A DNA stretch of 63,441 nt from Streptomyces diastatochromogenes (GTDB lineage Bacteria; Actinomycetota; Actinomycetes; Streptomycetales; Streptomycetaceae): contig LRTP01000639.1 of assembly GCA_001550305.1 (NCBI GenBank), forward strand, positions 1-63,441, read 5' to 3'. Below are positions 44,133 to 52,574 of the stretch, one piece after another. The position numbers were made by a program, and so were the translations under genes. How positions within the stretch are numbered: position 1 is the first letter of the stretch; each line of letters begins with the position of its first letter. The notes below the pieces were generated by a model. That model was not told the DNA's origin. It did not search any database and saw nothing but the letters and a program-made list of their open reading frames with translations.

Positions 44133-44907
44133 GTGAAAGCGGAGGACTTCTGGCTGGAGTACACCGACGCCCGAGGAGAGGTGCATGGCGGGCCGGTTGA
44201 GGTGATGTGGCCGACCCGGTTCGAGGCGGCCGGGCAGGTGCGTGCGTTCCCGTCGTACCGCGGCCAGCGGAACTTCTCCGGCTGGTACTGGGCTACGACC
44301 TGCTCTGAGCTGGTGGGTTACGAGTCCTGGGTGGAACTCGGGCACCTGATGCGGCTGGATGCCGAGCCGGACGTGCTCGCGGTGGCCTCGCAACCGTTCC
44401 GGCTGTCGTGGCGGTGCGGCGGCCGGGGCCGGCGGATCAAGCACACGCCGGACTACTTCGTACGTCGGCGCGACGGCACGGCCGTAGTGCTGGACGTGCG
44501 CCCGGACAAGCGCATCGAGCCCGAGGACGCGGTGAAGTTCGCAGCGACGGCTGCTGCCTGCACCCGGGTCGGCTGGGGCTACGAACGGGTCGGAGTGCTC
44601 GGTCCGGTGTCAGTGGCGAACCTGCGGTGGCTGTCGGGCTACCGGCATCCCAGAGTTCCGGGAACCGGTCGCCGACGCTCTGCTGGCGGTATTCAGCGAG
44701 CCACTGGGGCTGCTGGCGGGAGCTCGGGCGGTCGGTGATCCTCTCGCGGTGCTGCCGGTGCTCTACCACCTGCTCTGGCACCACGAGCTGACGACGGAAC
44801 TGCGGACGGAGCGTTTGTCAGCCGCGTCGCTGGTGCGGCTGGCGCCCGCGGCCGTGAAGGAGGTGGGCTGGGATGCCGACGCGTCCGCGGCTGCTGTCGC
44901 TGGGTGA
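44133..44907 (+). pseudogene. tnsA: TnsA-like transposon endonuclease, one frameshift
   Basis: GTG 44133 starts KAEDFWLEYTDARGEVHGGP. The TnsA_N catalytic core is clear: a glutamate in ESWVELGHLMRLDAEPDVLA, an aspartate in IKHTPDYFVRRRDGTAVVLD and a basic residue in VRPDKR. At 44649-44651 an extra C moves the frame; the family-like continuation PEFREPVADALLAVFSEPLG, LYHLLWHHELTTEL, ends at 44907. TnsA cuts the 5' strands at the ends of Tn7-like elements so that they move by cut-and-paste. Its stop overlaps the TnsB-like start, as in intact tnsAB operons. Confidence 0.7.
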
Positions 44908-45180
44908 CCGGGTCCACTACGACGGGCGTGAGCACACCGTCGCCGCCCTGCACGGCACATCGGTTCGCCTGGTCGATGACGCCCAGGCCGCGAGCGTCGT
45001 GCTGCTCGGGCATCTGCTGGCTTCGGAGAGCTTCGCAGTTCTCAGCACCGGACCGGCCCGCCCGCCGCTGCCCGAGGAGGGAGTACTGGACGGACTGCCC
45101 GAGGAGGTGGCGGAGCGGGCCCGGTGGTGGCAGCGGCACCTGACCGAGCTGATGACGGGCCGCCCGGACGCGCGTCAGGG
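44873..45180 (+). pseudogene. TnsB-like (Mu-type) transposase, N-terminal 100 residues
   Basis: MPTRPRLLSLGDRVHYDGRE, HTVAALHGTSVRLVDDAQAA and EEVAERARWWQRHLTELMTG match the start of the large integrase partners that follow TnsA-like genes in actinomycetes. The sequence breaks at about 45180 into an IS1182 fragment, so the catalytic domain and any TnsC-like ATPase are lost. Confidence 0.55.
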
Positions 45181-45181
45181 C

Positions 45182-45440
45182 CCGGGCCGAGCAGAAGACC
45201 GAGACCTGGAAGACGAAGTACGCCCTGCGCGCGGGCATTGAGGGCACCATCAACCAGGCCCTGGACATCACCGGCATCCGCCGGGCCCGCTACCGCGGGC
45301 TCCCGAGAGTCCGTCTCCAGCATGCCTTCTCCGCCACCGCACTCAACGTCGTCAGACTCGACGCCTACTGGACCGGCCACGACCAGCACCGCACCCGCGG
45401 TAGCCGCCTCGAACGCCTCGCCTACCGACTCACGGCCTGA
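45182..45440 (+). pseudogene. IS1182-family transposase C-terminal fragment
   Basis: YALRAGIEGTINQALDITGI, RRARYRGLPRVRLQHAFSAT and ALNVVRLDAYW form the last 85 residues of an IS1182-type enzyme, different from the intact copy at 21025-22680. It truncates the TnsB-like gene. Confidence 0.75.
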
Positions 45441-45448
45441 CCCGCGAA

Positions 45449-45709
45449 TTACGCAGCAGAGTCCTGCTCGCCGGCGAACTCAGCGATGGTCCAGCCGTTC
45501 TTGCGCTGCAATGGGGAGAGGAGCCCACGCAGGTACTGAAGGGCGTGCTCTTGGGATTCCGGGCGGTAGAACAGCGGGGTTATCCGCTCGCCCAGCGTGG
45601 CGAACTCGCGGCCCCAGACGGCTAAAACAGCCGGGCTGACGGCGTCCGACGAACGATCTGAATCATGTGGCTGTGTCGTGGCCACAGCCAGAGCCTCCCA
45701 CCACCCCAT
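45449..45709 (-). pseudogene. IS701-family transposase N-terminal fragment
   Basis: EFATLGERITPLFYRPESQE, HALQYLRGLLSPLQRKNGWT and IAEFAGEQD are the first 85 residues of an IS701-type enzyme. The remainder is missing. Confidence 0.75.
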
Positions 45710-45810
45710 GATCCAGATCTAGCCCTGTAGTACTAAGCGCTTCAGACCACCGCAGCCCACGTTCGTGCGGCCACGGTGGCGCAACCGCGTCCCTGTTGCC
45801 GCGCGATGGT

Positions 45811-45828
45811 GTATCACTCCCGTATCAG
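45811..45828. promoter_or_regulatory. Direct-repeat motif upstream of the response regulator
   Basis: GTATCACTCCCGTATCAG holds two GTATCA units 11 bases apart, one helical turn, as OmpR-type regulators need. It lies about 115 bases before the regulator start. Related motifs are at 48010-48028, 48094-48110 and 50300-50316. Confidence 0.5.
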
Positions 45829-45940
45829 CGCCGGTCAGGCCTGCGGTGGCGGGCCCAAGGGCTCCCGGACCCCGCATGGTTCCGCTGTCCCATACGGCAT
45901 GATGGAGCCCCGGCCCCGGCGCCTCTCACGATGGATGTAC

Positions 45941-46693
45941 ATGTCTGATTCCGCCCACGAGAACCCTGAGGCTCCGCAAATTGCTGCGCCTTCCGCGAGC
46001 GCGGTGACCATCCTCCTCGTCGAGGACGACGCGGTGATCCGCAGATCCGTCGCGATGGCCCTGGAACGCTACGGCTACCACGTGACCGTGGCGGGCGACG
46101 GGCTGACTGGTCTGGAGCTCTTCCGGGAGGCCCACCATGACCTACTTCTGCTCGACGTGATGCTGCCGGGCCTGGACGGGATCGGACTGTGCCGCCGGAT
46201 CAGGGAGACCAGCATGGACCCGATCCTGATGATGTCCGCGCGCGGCGATTCCCTCGACGTGGTCTCGGGCCTGGAATCCGGTGCCGACGACTACGTGGTC
46301 AAGCCCGTCGACACCGCCGTCCTGGTGGCCCGGATCCGCTCGCTGCTGCGTAGGGCCACCGCGGTCCCCGCCGCACAGGCCGGCGGGGCCGAGCGCCCCG
46401 CCGCGCCCCGCCTGCTGGTCTTCGGCGACCTGGTGATCGACCCCGCGGCTCTGGAAGTCCGCCTGGACGGCGAGGAAATCGCCCTGGCCCCGAGCGAGCT
46501 GCGGCTACTGCTGGAGTTCGCGGCGCACCCCGGCATCGTGCTGGACCGTCAGACCCTGCTGCGCAACGTCTGGGACTACGGCTGGGACGGTGACACGAGG
46601 GTCGTCGACCTGTGTGTGCAGCGGCTGCGCAGGAAGATCGGCGCTCACCGCGTGGAGACGGTCCGCGGCTTCGGGTACAAGCTGCGGCGCTGA
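45941..46693 (+). CDS. OmpR/PhoB-type response regulator
   Basis: 250 residues from ATG 45941 (earlier in-frame ATGs exist at 45902 and 45932). Receiver domain: acidic pair D29/D30 (LLVEDD), phospho-acceptor D72 (LLLLDVMLPGLDG), S99 and K121 (DYVVKPVD). The C-terminal winged helix starts LVFGDLVIDPAALEVRLDGE and ends RLRRKIGAHRVETVRGFGYK. It heads a plus-strand run with a sensor kinase, a D,D-carboxypeptidase and a VanJ-like protein, so it probably switches this envelope cassette on. A direct-repeat motif lies in its promoter region. Confidence 0.92.
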   Translation: MSDSAHENPEAPQIAAPSASAVTILLVEDDAVIRRSVAMALERYGYHVTVAGDGLTGLELFREAHHDLLLLDVMLPGLDGIGLCRRIRETSMDPILMMSARGDSLDVVSGLESGADDYVVKPVDTAVLVARIRSLLRRATAVPAAQAGGAERPAAPRLLVFGDLVIDPAALEVRLDGEEIALAPSELRLLLEFAAHPGIVLDRQTLLRNVWDYGWDGDTRVVDLCVQRLRRKIGAHRVETVRGFGYKLRR

Positions 46694-46707
46694 ACCGGAG
46701 AGCCGAG

Positions 46708-47952
46708 ATGCCGATCGCACACGCGCTGAACCCCCGCTCGATACGCTGGAAGATCATTTTCCTGGTTGCCATGGCCTGTTCCGCGATGGCGCTCACGGTC
46801 GGTGTGCTGGTGCACGAGTCCACGCTGAAGTGGTCCCTGAACGAAGGCGAGTCCCAGGCCTGGCAACAGCTCGACGCGGAGGTACGGGACGCCCGGGCCT
46901 CCGGTCGGCAACCGCCCCTCGCGGACCCCGGCAAGCTTCCGGAATCCCTGCTGCGACAGATCGAGCTGCACGGCCGGGGCAGCGTCTACGAGAAGGAGCT
47001 GCCGGCCCCCGCCTTCTGGGTGGCGAAGAAGCAGGGCGGCCGGCTCTACGCCACTGAGGTCGACATGACGGCCGACCTGCTCACCAGGCAGGCCCTGGAC
47101 CGCCACATGTGGAAGTACTCACTGCTCGCCCTGGCCGTTGTGCTCCCGGCCACAGCCCTGTCGATGGAGCTTCCGACCAGGCGGCTGCGCCGGGTGGCCC
47201 GCACCGCCCGCCGTATCGCGGCGGGCGACCTGGACGCCCGCACGAACATGGGCAGCCGCACACGCGACGAGATCAACGCCATCTCGGCCACGGTCGACGC
47301 GATGGGCGACAGCCTGCGCGAGCGCATCGCCACCGAGCAGCGCTTCACCGCCGATGTCGCGCACGAGCTGCGCACGCCGCTGATGGGACTGGTCACCTCG
47401 GCCGGCCTGCTTCCCGAAGGGGAGGCCACCGACCTGGTCAGAGGCCGGGCCCGGGTACTGCGCGACCTGGTCGAGGACCTGCTGGAGATCTCCCGTCTCG
47501 ACGCGGACGCCGAGCGGCCACAGTCACGGCCGGTGGACCTGGCCGAACTGGTCGAGGAGTCGGCGGCGAAGACCGGCGTGACGGCGCGGGTGAGCGCCCA
47601 CGGCACACCGTTGGCCGAGACCGACCCGCGACGCCTGGACCGGATCATCGCCAACCTCGTCGTCAACGCCGATCGCCACGGCGCCGGCCCCGTGGAGATC
47701 ACCGTCACCAAAGCGACGATCACTGTACGGGACCACGGGCCCGGCTTCCCCGCCGACCTCCTGGCCCACGGCCCTCAGCGGTTTCGTACCGGCGTGGCCG
47801 AGCGGGGCCGCGGGCACGGCCTGGGCCTCACGATCGCATGTGGTCAGGCCAAGGTGATCGGGGCAACCCTGGACTTCGCCAACCACCCGGAGGACGGGGG
47901 AGCGGTGGCTGTGCTGCGCCTGCCCACGGACGTCCCCGCAGCTGCCCGGTGA
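46708..47952 (+). CDS. Membrane sensor histidine kinase
   Basis: 414 residues. The first membrane segment (KIIFLVAMACSAMALTVGVL, about 15-34) and the second (YSLLALAVVLPATALSM, about 137-153) enclose a 100-residue extracellular sensor domain. HAMP follows (RRVARTARRIAAGDLDARTN). The phospho-acceptor is H219 in DVAHELRTPLMG. ATP-binding boxes are NLVVNADRHG, DHGPGFP and GRGHGLGL. It starts 15 bases after the regulator stop. The extracellular domain has no family I recognise; VanS-type and CseC-type kinases have a similar plan. Confidence 0.9.
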   Translation: MPIAHALNPRSIRWKIIFLVAMACSAMALTVGVLVHESTLKWSLNEGESQAWQQLDAEVRDARASGRQPPLADPGKLPESLLRQIELHGRGSVYEKELPAPAFWVAKKQGGRLYATEVDMTADLLTRQALDRHMWKYSLLALAVVLPATALSMELPTRRLRRVARTARRIAAGDLDARTNMGSRTRDEINAISATVDAMGDSLRERIATEQRFTADVAHELRTPLMGLVTSAGLLPEGEATDLVRGRARVLRDLVEDLLEISRLDADAERPQSRPVDLAELVEESAAKTGVTARVSAHGTPLAETDPRRLDRIIANLVVNADRHGAGPVEITVTKATITVRDHGPGFPADLLAHGPQRFRTGVAERGRGHGLGLTIACGQAKVIGATLDFANHPEDGGAVAVLRLPTDVPAAAR

Positions 47953-48009
47953 CCCGGACCATCCCGCCTCGCCCCGGCCCGGAAGCCTTTCCTTCCCCCC
48001 TTGCCGGCA

Positions 48010-48110
48010 CTGATACACAGCTGACGGGTTCCTGAGCACCCGTAGCGCTCCGCCGCCCGTCGTCCGGACGAACCGCCCCCGCAGCCTTGCGATGTATCGC
48101 TCACGTACGG
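48010..48110. promoter_or_regulatory. Two regulator-type motifs before the carboxypeptidase gene
   Basis: CTGATACACAGCTGACGGG (48010-48028), whose reverse complement ends GTGTATCAG, and GTATCGCTCACGTACGG (48094-48110), with half-sites 11 bases apart. The second is 24 bases before the ATG at 48134. They resemble the motif at 45811-45828. Confidence 0.45.
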
Positions 48111-48133
48111 CGCCCCCTGAGGTGGCTTTCCCG

Positions 48134-49108
48134 ATGTTTCTTCACCCTGCCCCACGCCATCGCCTCCCGATCGGTCTGCTGGCCCTGTTCATACTGGTGG
48201 GCCTAGGTGCCACCGTGATCGTCGCCACGACACCGGACGACACCTCCGGCTCGACGTCCGCCTCCCGCACCAGGCTGGACAGCGCCTGGCGAGCGGCCGT
48301 GGACGACGGAGCGATCCCCTGGCCGGAGGAAGGCCAGACCGCGGTCGGACTCCAGGGCATGGCGGCCACACAAACGCGGGGCGAACAGCTCCCGGTGCCG
48401 ATCGCGAGCCTGACCAAGGTGATGACCGCCTACGTCATCCTCAAGGATCACCCCCTCGAACCGGGCGAGCCGGGCCCGCGGATAGAGGTGGACCGACAGG
48501 CCGCCAACGAAGCAGGTGTCGGTGACGAGTCGTCAGTCCCGGTCCGGGCCGGACAGAGGTACTCCCAGCACCAGCTCCTGCAGATGCTGCTCATCCCCTC
48601 CGCGAACAACGTCGCCCGCCTCCTGGCCCGCTGGGACTCCGGGAGCCAGGGAGCCTTCGCAAAGAAGATGCGGAACACCGCGGACGAATTGGGAATGGAC
48701 CACTCAACCTACACGGGGGCAAGCGGAATCGAAGCCAGCACCACGAGTACCGCGGCCGACCAACTGGAACTGACCCGGCAGGCGATCAAGATCCCCGTCT
48801 TCCGCGACATCGTGGCCAGCCCCACCGCCACCGTCCCCGGCATCGGTCTGATCCACAACTCCAACCCCCTGCTGGGCTCTTCAGGTGTCGTCGGCATCAA
48901 GACCGGCTCCAGCACCCCGGCGGGCGGCAACCTCCTGTGGGCCGCCGAGGTCCGCGTCGGTGACCGTGCCCGACTGTTCCTCGGCGCGGTCCTGCACCAG
49001 CGAGCGAACACCACGCCGGATGAAGGACTCCAGGCGGCGCTGGACAGCAGCCGCGCACTGATCGACGGGCTCCGCGACCAGCTGGCCTCGGCGCGAACGG
49101 AGAGCTGA
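48134..49108 (+). CDS. D-alanyl-D-alanine carboxypeptidase (peptidase S11)
   Basis: 324 residues. An N-terminal membrane anchor or signal (LPIGLLALFILVGLGATVIV, about 11-30) places it outside the membrane. Active-site motifs of penicillin-binding protein family S11: S92-L-T-K95, S156-A-N158 and K256-T-G. It removes the last D-Ala from peptidoglycan stem peptides, which lowers cross-linking and also the target of glycopeptides. The signal sequence is followed by a Ser/Thr-rich linker. Two regulator-type motifs precede it and the VanJ-like gene follows after one base. Confidence 0.9.
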   Translation: MFLHPAPRHRLPIGLLALFILVGLGATVIVATTPDDTSGSTSASRTRLDSAWRAAVDDGAIPWPEEGQTAVGLQGMAATQTRGEQLPVPIASLTKVMTAYVILKDHPLEPGEPGPRIEVDRQAANEAGVGDESSVPVRAGQRYSQHQLLQMLLIPSANNVARLLARWDSGSQGAFAKKMRNTADELGMDHSTYTGASGIEASTTSTAADQLELTRQAIKIPVFRDIVASPTATVPGIGLIHNSNPLLGSSGVVGIKTGSSTPAGGNLLWAAEVRVGDRARLFLGAVLHQRANTTPDEGLQAALDSSRALIDGLRDQLASARTES

Positions 49109-49109
49109 A

Positions 49110-50234
49110 ATGAGTGTGACGCGAACACAGGCAGAGAGCGACGGGCGAACCCAGGAGGCGGTACCCGAAGGTTCGACCAATGCGCCGGGGACGACCGCCG
49201 GGGCCTCTCCCCCACAGCCCCCGCTCCGACGGCTCCGGCCGCAGCGGTTGCGGCCGCGACGGTTCCGTCGGCGGGGCACACTGACCACGGGCGGCTGCGT
49301 CCTTCTCGCGCTGGTCGTCCAAGGCCATCGCTTGATCCCCAACACCCCCGGCCGTCTGGGCAGCCTGGCCGACACCCTGCTTCCCTGGACGGCCCTCGCC
49401 CTTCCCACCCTGCTGGCCACGGCGCTGCTACGCAGATCGCCGGTGGCGACGGCGGCCTGCGTCCTGCCGATCGCCGTCTGGCTGGCCACCTTCGGCGCCT
49501 CACTCGCCGACAAGTCGTCACCGGGCGGTGACCTCACCGTGGTCAGCCACAACGTCAACCAGAACAACCCCGACCCTCGTGGCACCGCCCGCAGCCTGAT
49601 CGCGTCCAAAGCGCACATCCTGGCACTCGAGGAACTGAGCCCCGACACAGCACCCGTGTACGAGCGCGCCCTGGCCTCCTCGTACCCGTACCACTTCTAC
49701 AACGGCACGGTCGGCCTGTGGAGCACCTACCCCCTGCGCGACGCCCGCGCGGTGCCGATCATGCCGTGGACCCGAGCCATGCGCGCCACGGTGGACACCC
49801 CCAAGGGCCCGCTGGCCGTCTACGTCGTTCACCTGGCGTCCGTCCGCGTCCGCCCCGACGGCTTCGCCACACTCGCACGCAATGAGGCCCTCGACCGCCT
49901 CACGGCCCCTCTGCACGACGAACGGGTCCAACGCGTCGTCGTCATGGGCGACTTCAACGGATCAACCGACGACCGCGCGCTGCGCCCGCTCACCAGGAGC
50001 ATGACCTCAGTCCAGTCGACGGCGGGCCAGGGCTTCGGCTTCACCTGGCCATCGCGCTTTCCGGTCGTCCGGATCGACCAGATCCTCCTCAAGGGCGTGA
50101 AAGCCACCTCGTCCTGGAACCTGCCGGTGACGCCGAGCGACCACATCCCGGTGGCGGCCCGCATCGACCTCGGGGACGAGGAGCACACCGCAGTCCGGCA
50201 GCCGGCGTCTGGCCGCCGCAGCGGACCGCGGTGA
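49110..50234 (+). CDS. VanJ/StaP-like membrane protein with EEP-type extracellular domain
   Basis: 374 residues. A Pro/Arg-rich cytoplasmic start (about 55 residues) is followed by three hydrophobic segments (GGCVLLALVVQG; ALALPTLLATALL; ACVLPIAVWLATFGA). The extracellular endonuclease/exonuclease/phosphatase fold has VVSHNVNQNNPDP, ALEELSPD, VVVMGDFNGSTDD and, at the end, TPSDHIPVAA, giving the Asn, Glu, Asp and His of the family. This architecture is that of VanJ of S. coelicolor, known to give teicoplanin resistance, and StaP. Gene start follows the carboxypeptidase stop by one base, so the two are co-translated. Confidence 0.8.
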   Translation: MSVTRTQAESDGRTQEAVPEGSTNAPGTTAGASPPQPPLRRLRPQRLRPRRFRRRGTLTTGGCVLLALVVQGHRLIPNTPGRLGSLADTLLPWTALALPTLLATALLRRSPVATAACVLPIAVWLATFGASLADKSSPGGDLTVVSHNVNQNNPDPRGTARSLIASKAHILALEELSPDTAPVYERALASSYPYHFYNGTVGLWSTYPLRDARAVPIMPWTRAMRATVDTPKGPLAVYVVHLASVRVRPDGFATLARNEALDRLTAPLHDERVQRVVVMGDFNGSTDDRALRPLTRSMTSVQSTAGQGFGFTWPSRFPVVRIDQILLKGVKATSSWNLPVTPSDHIPVAARIDLGDEEHTAVRQPASGRRSGPR

Positions 50235-50299
50235 GTCGTATGCCCGGAGCCGGCGGCCCGGACACAGCGATCGGACCCGGACCGGCCGGCCCACCGCGA

Positions 50300-50316
50300 C
50301 TGATACACGACGGATG
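50300..50316. promoter_or_regulatory. Regulator-type motif copy before the hydrolase gene
   Basis: CTGATACACGACGGATG shares CTGATACAC with the motif at 48010 and lies between the VanJ-like gene and the broken hydrolase gene. Confidence 0.4.
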
Positions 50317-50427
50317 CCTGCCGAAGTGGTGGCCGATGCCCGGGGGTTACGACGCGGAGACGGGGCCCGGCCAGTGTGCCCTGCACGGCATCGAAGACAA
50401 TCGGCTCACTCTTGGAGGCCCCCTCTC

Positions 50428-51902
50428 ATGCCACCAGCTGTCATGCTGCGCCGCGGGACACTGCTTGCCGCGACGGCGATGCTCAGCGGACTGATGCTCC
50501 CTTCGGCGTCCGCCGCGCCGAAGGACATCTCAGGCCTGGACTGGCGTCCTTGCACGACCGTGGCCAAAGACTGGCCCATACCGGGCGACACCCGAACGGA
50601 GTGCGCTGAACTGCGAGTTCCCCTGGACTACTCCAAACCGCAGGGCCGCAAGATCAGCCTCGCGGTCAGCCGGATCAAGGCCGACGGACCAGGACGCAAG
50701 GCCGAACCCCTGCTGTACGGCCCGGGCGGCCCAGGGGTGTCGAACCTGGCTTCACCGGCACGTGTCCTCGAGACCGGGCTGCGCCCGCTCGCCGCCAACC
50801 GCGACATCCTCGGCATCGACGACCGGGGCACCGGCTACAGCGACAGGATCGACTGCGACGCGGGGCCGGGCGTCGATGTTCCCGCCACCGCCGGACCACG
50901 GGAGCGCGCCAAGGCGGCCTTCGACGAGTACGCCGAGTTCAACAAGCGATGCGCGGCAAAGGACCCCGAGTTCGTACGACAGCTCACTCCGGCGAACGCT
51001 GCCCGCGACATCGACTCCTTCCGGCAGGCGCTCGGCGCCTCGAAGATCGACTTCTACGGTGTGTCGTTCAGCACCGCGGTCGGCATGGCCTACCGGTCCC
51101 TGTTCGACGACCGGGTCCCACCGCATGTGGCTGGACTCGGTGATGCCGCCCGTGTTCGACCATTCCGTGATGGATGGAGACATAGAGGCAGCTGGAGGCG
51201 GCATCGACAACTTCGTCCGTTGGCTGGCCCGGCACGACGGGGAGTATCACCTGGGCACGGACAGGGTCGCCATTGTGAAGCGGCTGATCGGGCTGCGTGA
51301 CGAACTTGGACCGCCGGCCCCGTGCCGTCGGTGACGAGGTGATGAACGGCGACTGGGTGGCCTCCCTCCTCGCCACCAGGCCCATCGACTGGGTGACGTC
51401 TGCGATCAACCTGGTGAGCGTCCTGGAAGGCGGAACGCCGGGACCCGCAACGAAGGCCAGAGGGTCAGCGAAACGGCGGCCCTTCGCTTACGACGCTCCG
51501 CGGCGCGGCCTGAACGGCCTGCAGTACGACGCGATGATGTGCAACACCGACACCAGCGGGACCAGCTTCGCCGACATGTGGGGCGCCCTGCAAGCACGTC
51601 GCACCGCGGATCCTGGCCTCGGCGGACTCTACTTCACTGCCTGGTGTGCGGACTGGCCCTTGCACGCCCCACCCACACATGTGGTGCGGGGACACAGCCC
51701 GCTCCAGCTCTCCGGGCACAAGGACGAGGACGTCACGCCCTACCGATGGGTTCAGGAGGCCCAGAAGGCGACAGGCGGCGCTCTGCTCACCGTTCAGGAC
51801 GACGTACACGCCTCTCTTGCGCAGCTTCCCTGTGTTTCCAAGGTCCTGGCGTTCTTCCGGAGCGGCAACACCACCAACGGCACCTGTCCCGGCGATCGGT
51901 GA
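50428..51902 (+). pseudogene. Exported alpha/beta hydrolase (tripeptidyl aminopeptidase type), two frameshifts
   Basis: ATG 50428 follows GGAGG. A signal peptide (MPPAVMLRRGTLLAATAMLS, cleavage near ASA-A) leads to LRVPLDYSKPQGRKISLAVS, the oxyanion region LLYGPGGPGVS, and the nucleophile elbow DFYGVSFSTAVGMAY. The frame shifts near 51113, continues RMWLDSVMPPVFDHSVMDGD, and shifts again near 51300 to the C-terminal part FADMWGALQARRTADPGL and FTAWCADWP, ending at 51902. This is the S33 secreted peptidase layout. As read, only a truncated enzyme is made. Confidence 0.75.
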
Positions 51903-51928
51903 CCGACCCCTCACGGCATGGAGACACT

Positions 51929-52378
51929 ATGAAACGTTCCTTCAGGACCGGTGCCCTGCTCGGCGCCGCACTGTTCGGCCTCGCGGTCCTGGCGCCCGCC
52001 GGATCTGCCGCGCCGGCCCTCCCCACCCTCCCTTCCAGCATCACGACAGCGGTCGCACCGGCCGATGCGACCGCCCCGGCCAAGCCGACGGGACCGGTCC
52101 ATGCGGCCTCGCCGCGGGACAAGACCGACTTCACCGGTACGGTCGACGTCGATGGCTGTTCGGGCGCGGTCGTACGGATGCCTGACTCGACGGCCGGTGA
52201 CCGGGCGTTGGTGATGACCAACGCCCACTGCTATGAGGGGGCCTGGCCCGTCCCGGGCGAGGTGCTGGTGAACCAGCCCTCCCACCGCCTGTTCAACGTG
52301 CTGGGCCGCTCCGGCGACACCGCGGTGCAGTTGCATGCGAGCAAGGCTGTACGTCAGAAGCTGTTTCAGATCCGGTGA
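51929..52378 (+). pseudogene. Trypsin-like serine protease, N-terminal part
   Basis: 149 codons. Signal peptide (MKRSFRTGALLGAALFGLAV, cleavage near SAA), a propeptide-like Ala/Pro region, then the protease start: VDVDGCSGAVVRMP and the catalytic-histidine motif VMTNAHCYEG. The frame leaves the family at about 52350 and stops at 52378; aspartate and serine of the triad are missing. The break coincides with the start of a different gene block. Confidence 0.7.
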
Positions 52379-52574
52379 TCTGTGACGTTCTGTGACTGGT
52401 GGACCGGTCAGTGGTGCCGGGCGCCGCGGGTCGCAATAGGGGCCGGAACTGGCCATGTTGGCTAGTTGTCTGGTGATGTTGGTGGTGTGGGGTGGAGTCT
52501 GGGGTGCATCGCCGGGCCGGGGTTCCGCAGCCGACGCAGGACGCCGACGCTTCGGCCGCGCCGGGTGGTGCGCC

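Noticed and set aside
45811-50234. Classical vanHAX glycopeptide resistance cluster
   Set aside because: No D-lactate dehydrogenase, D-Ala-D-Lac ligase or VanX dipeptidase is present; only VanJ-like and carboxypeptidase genes are seen.
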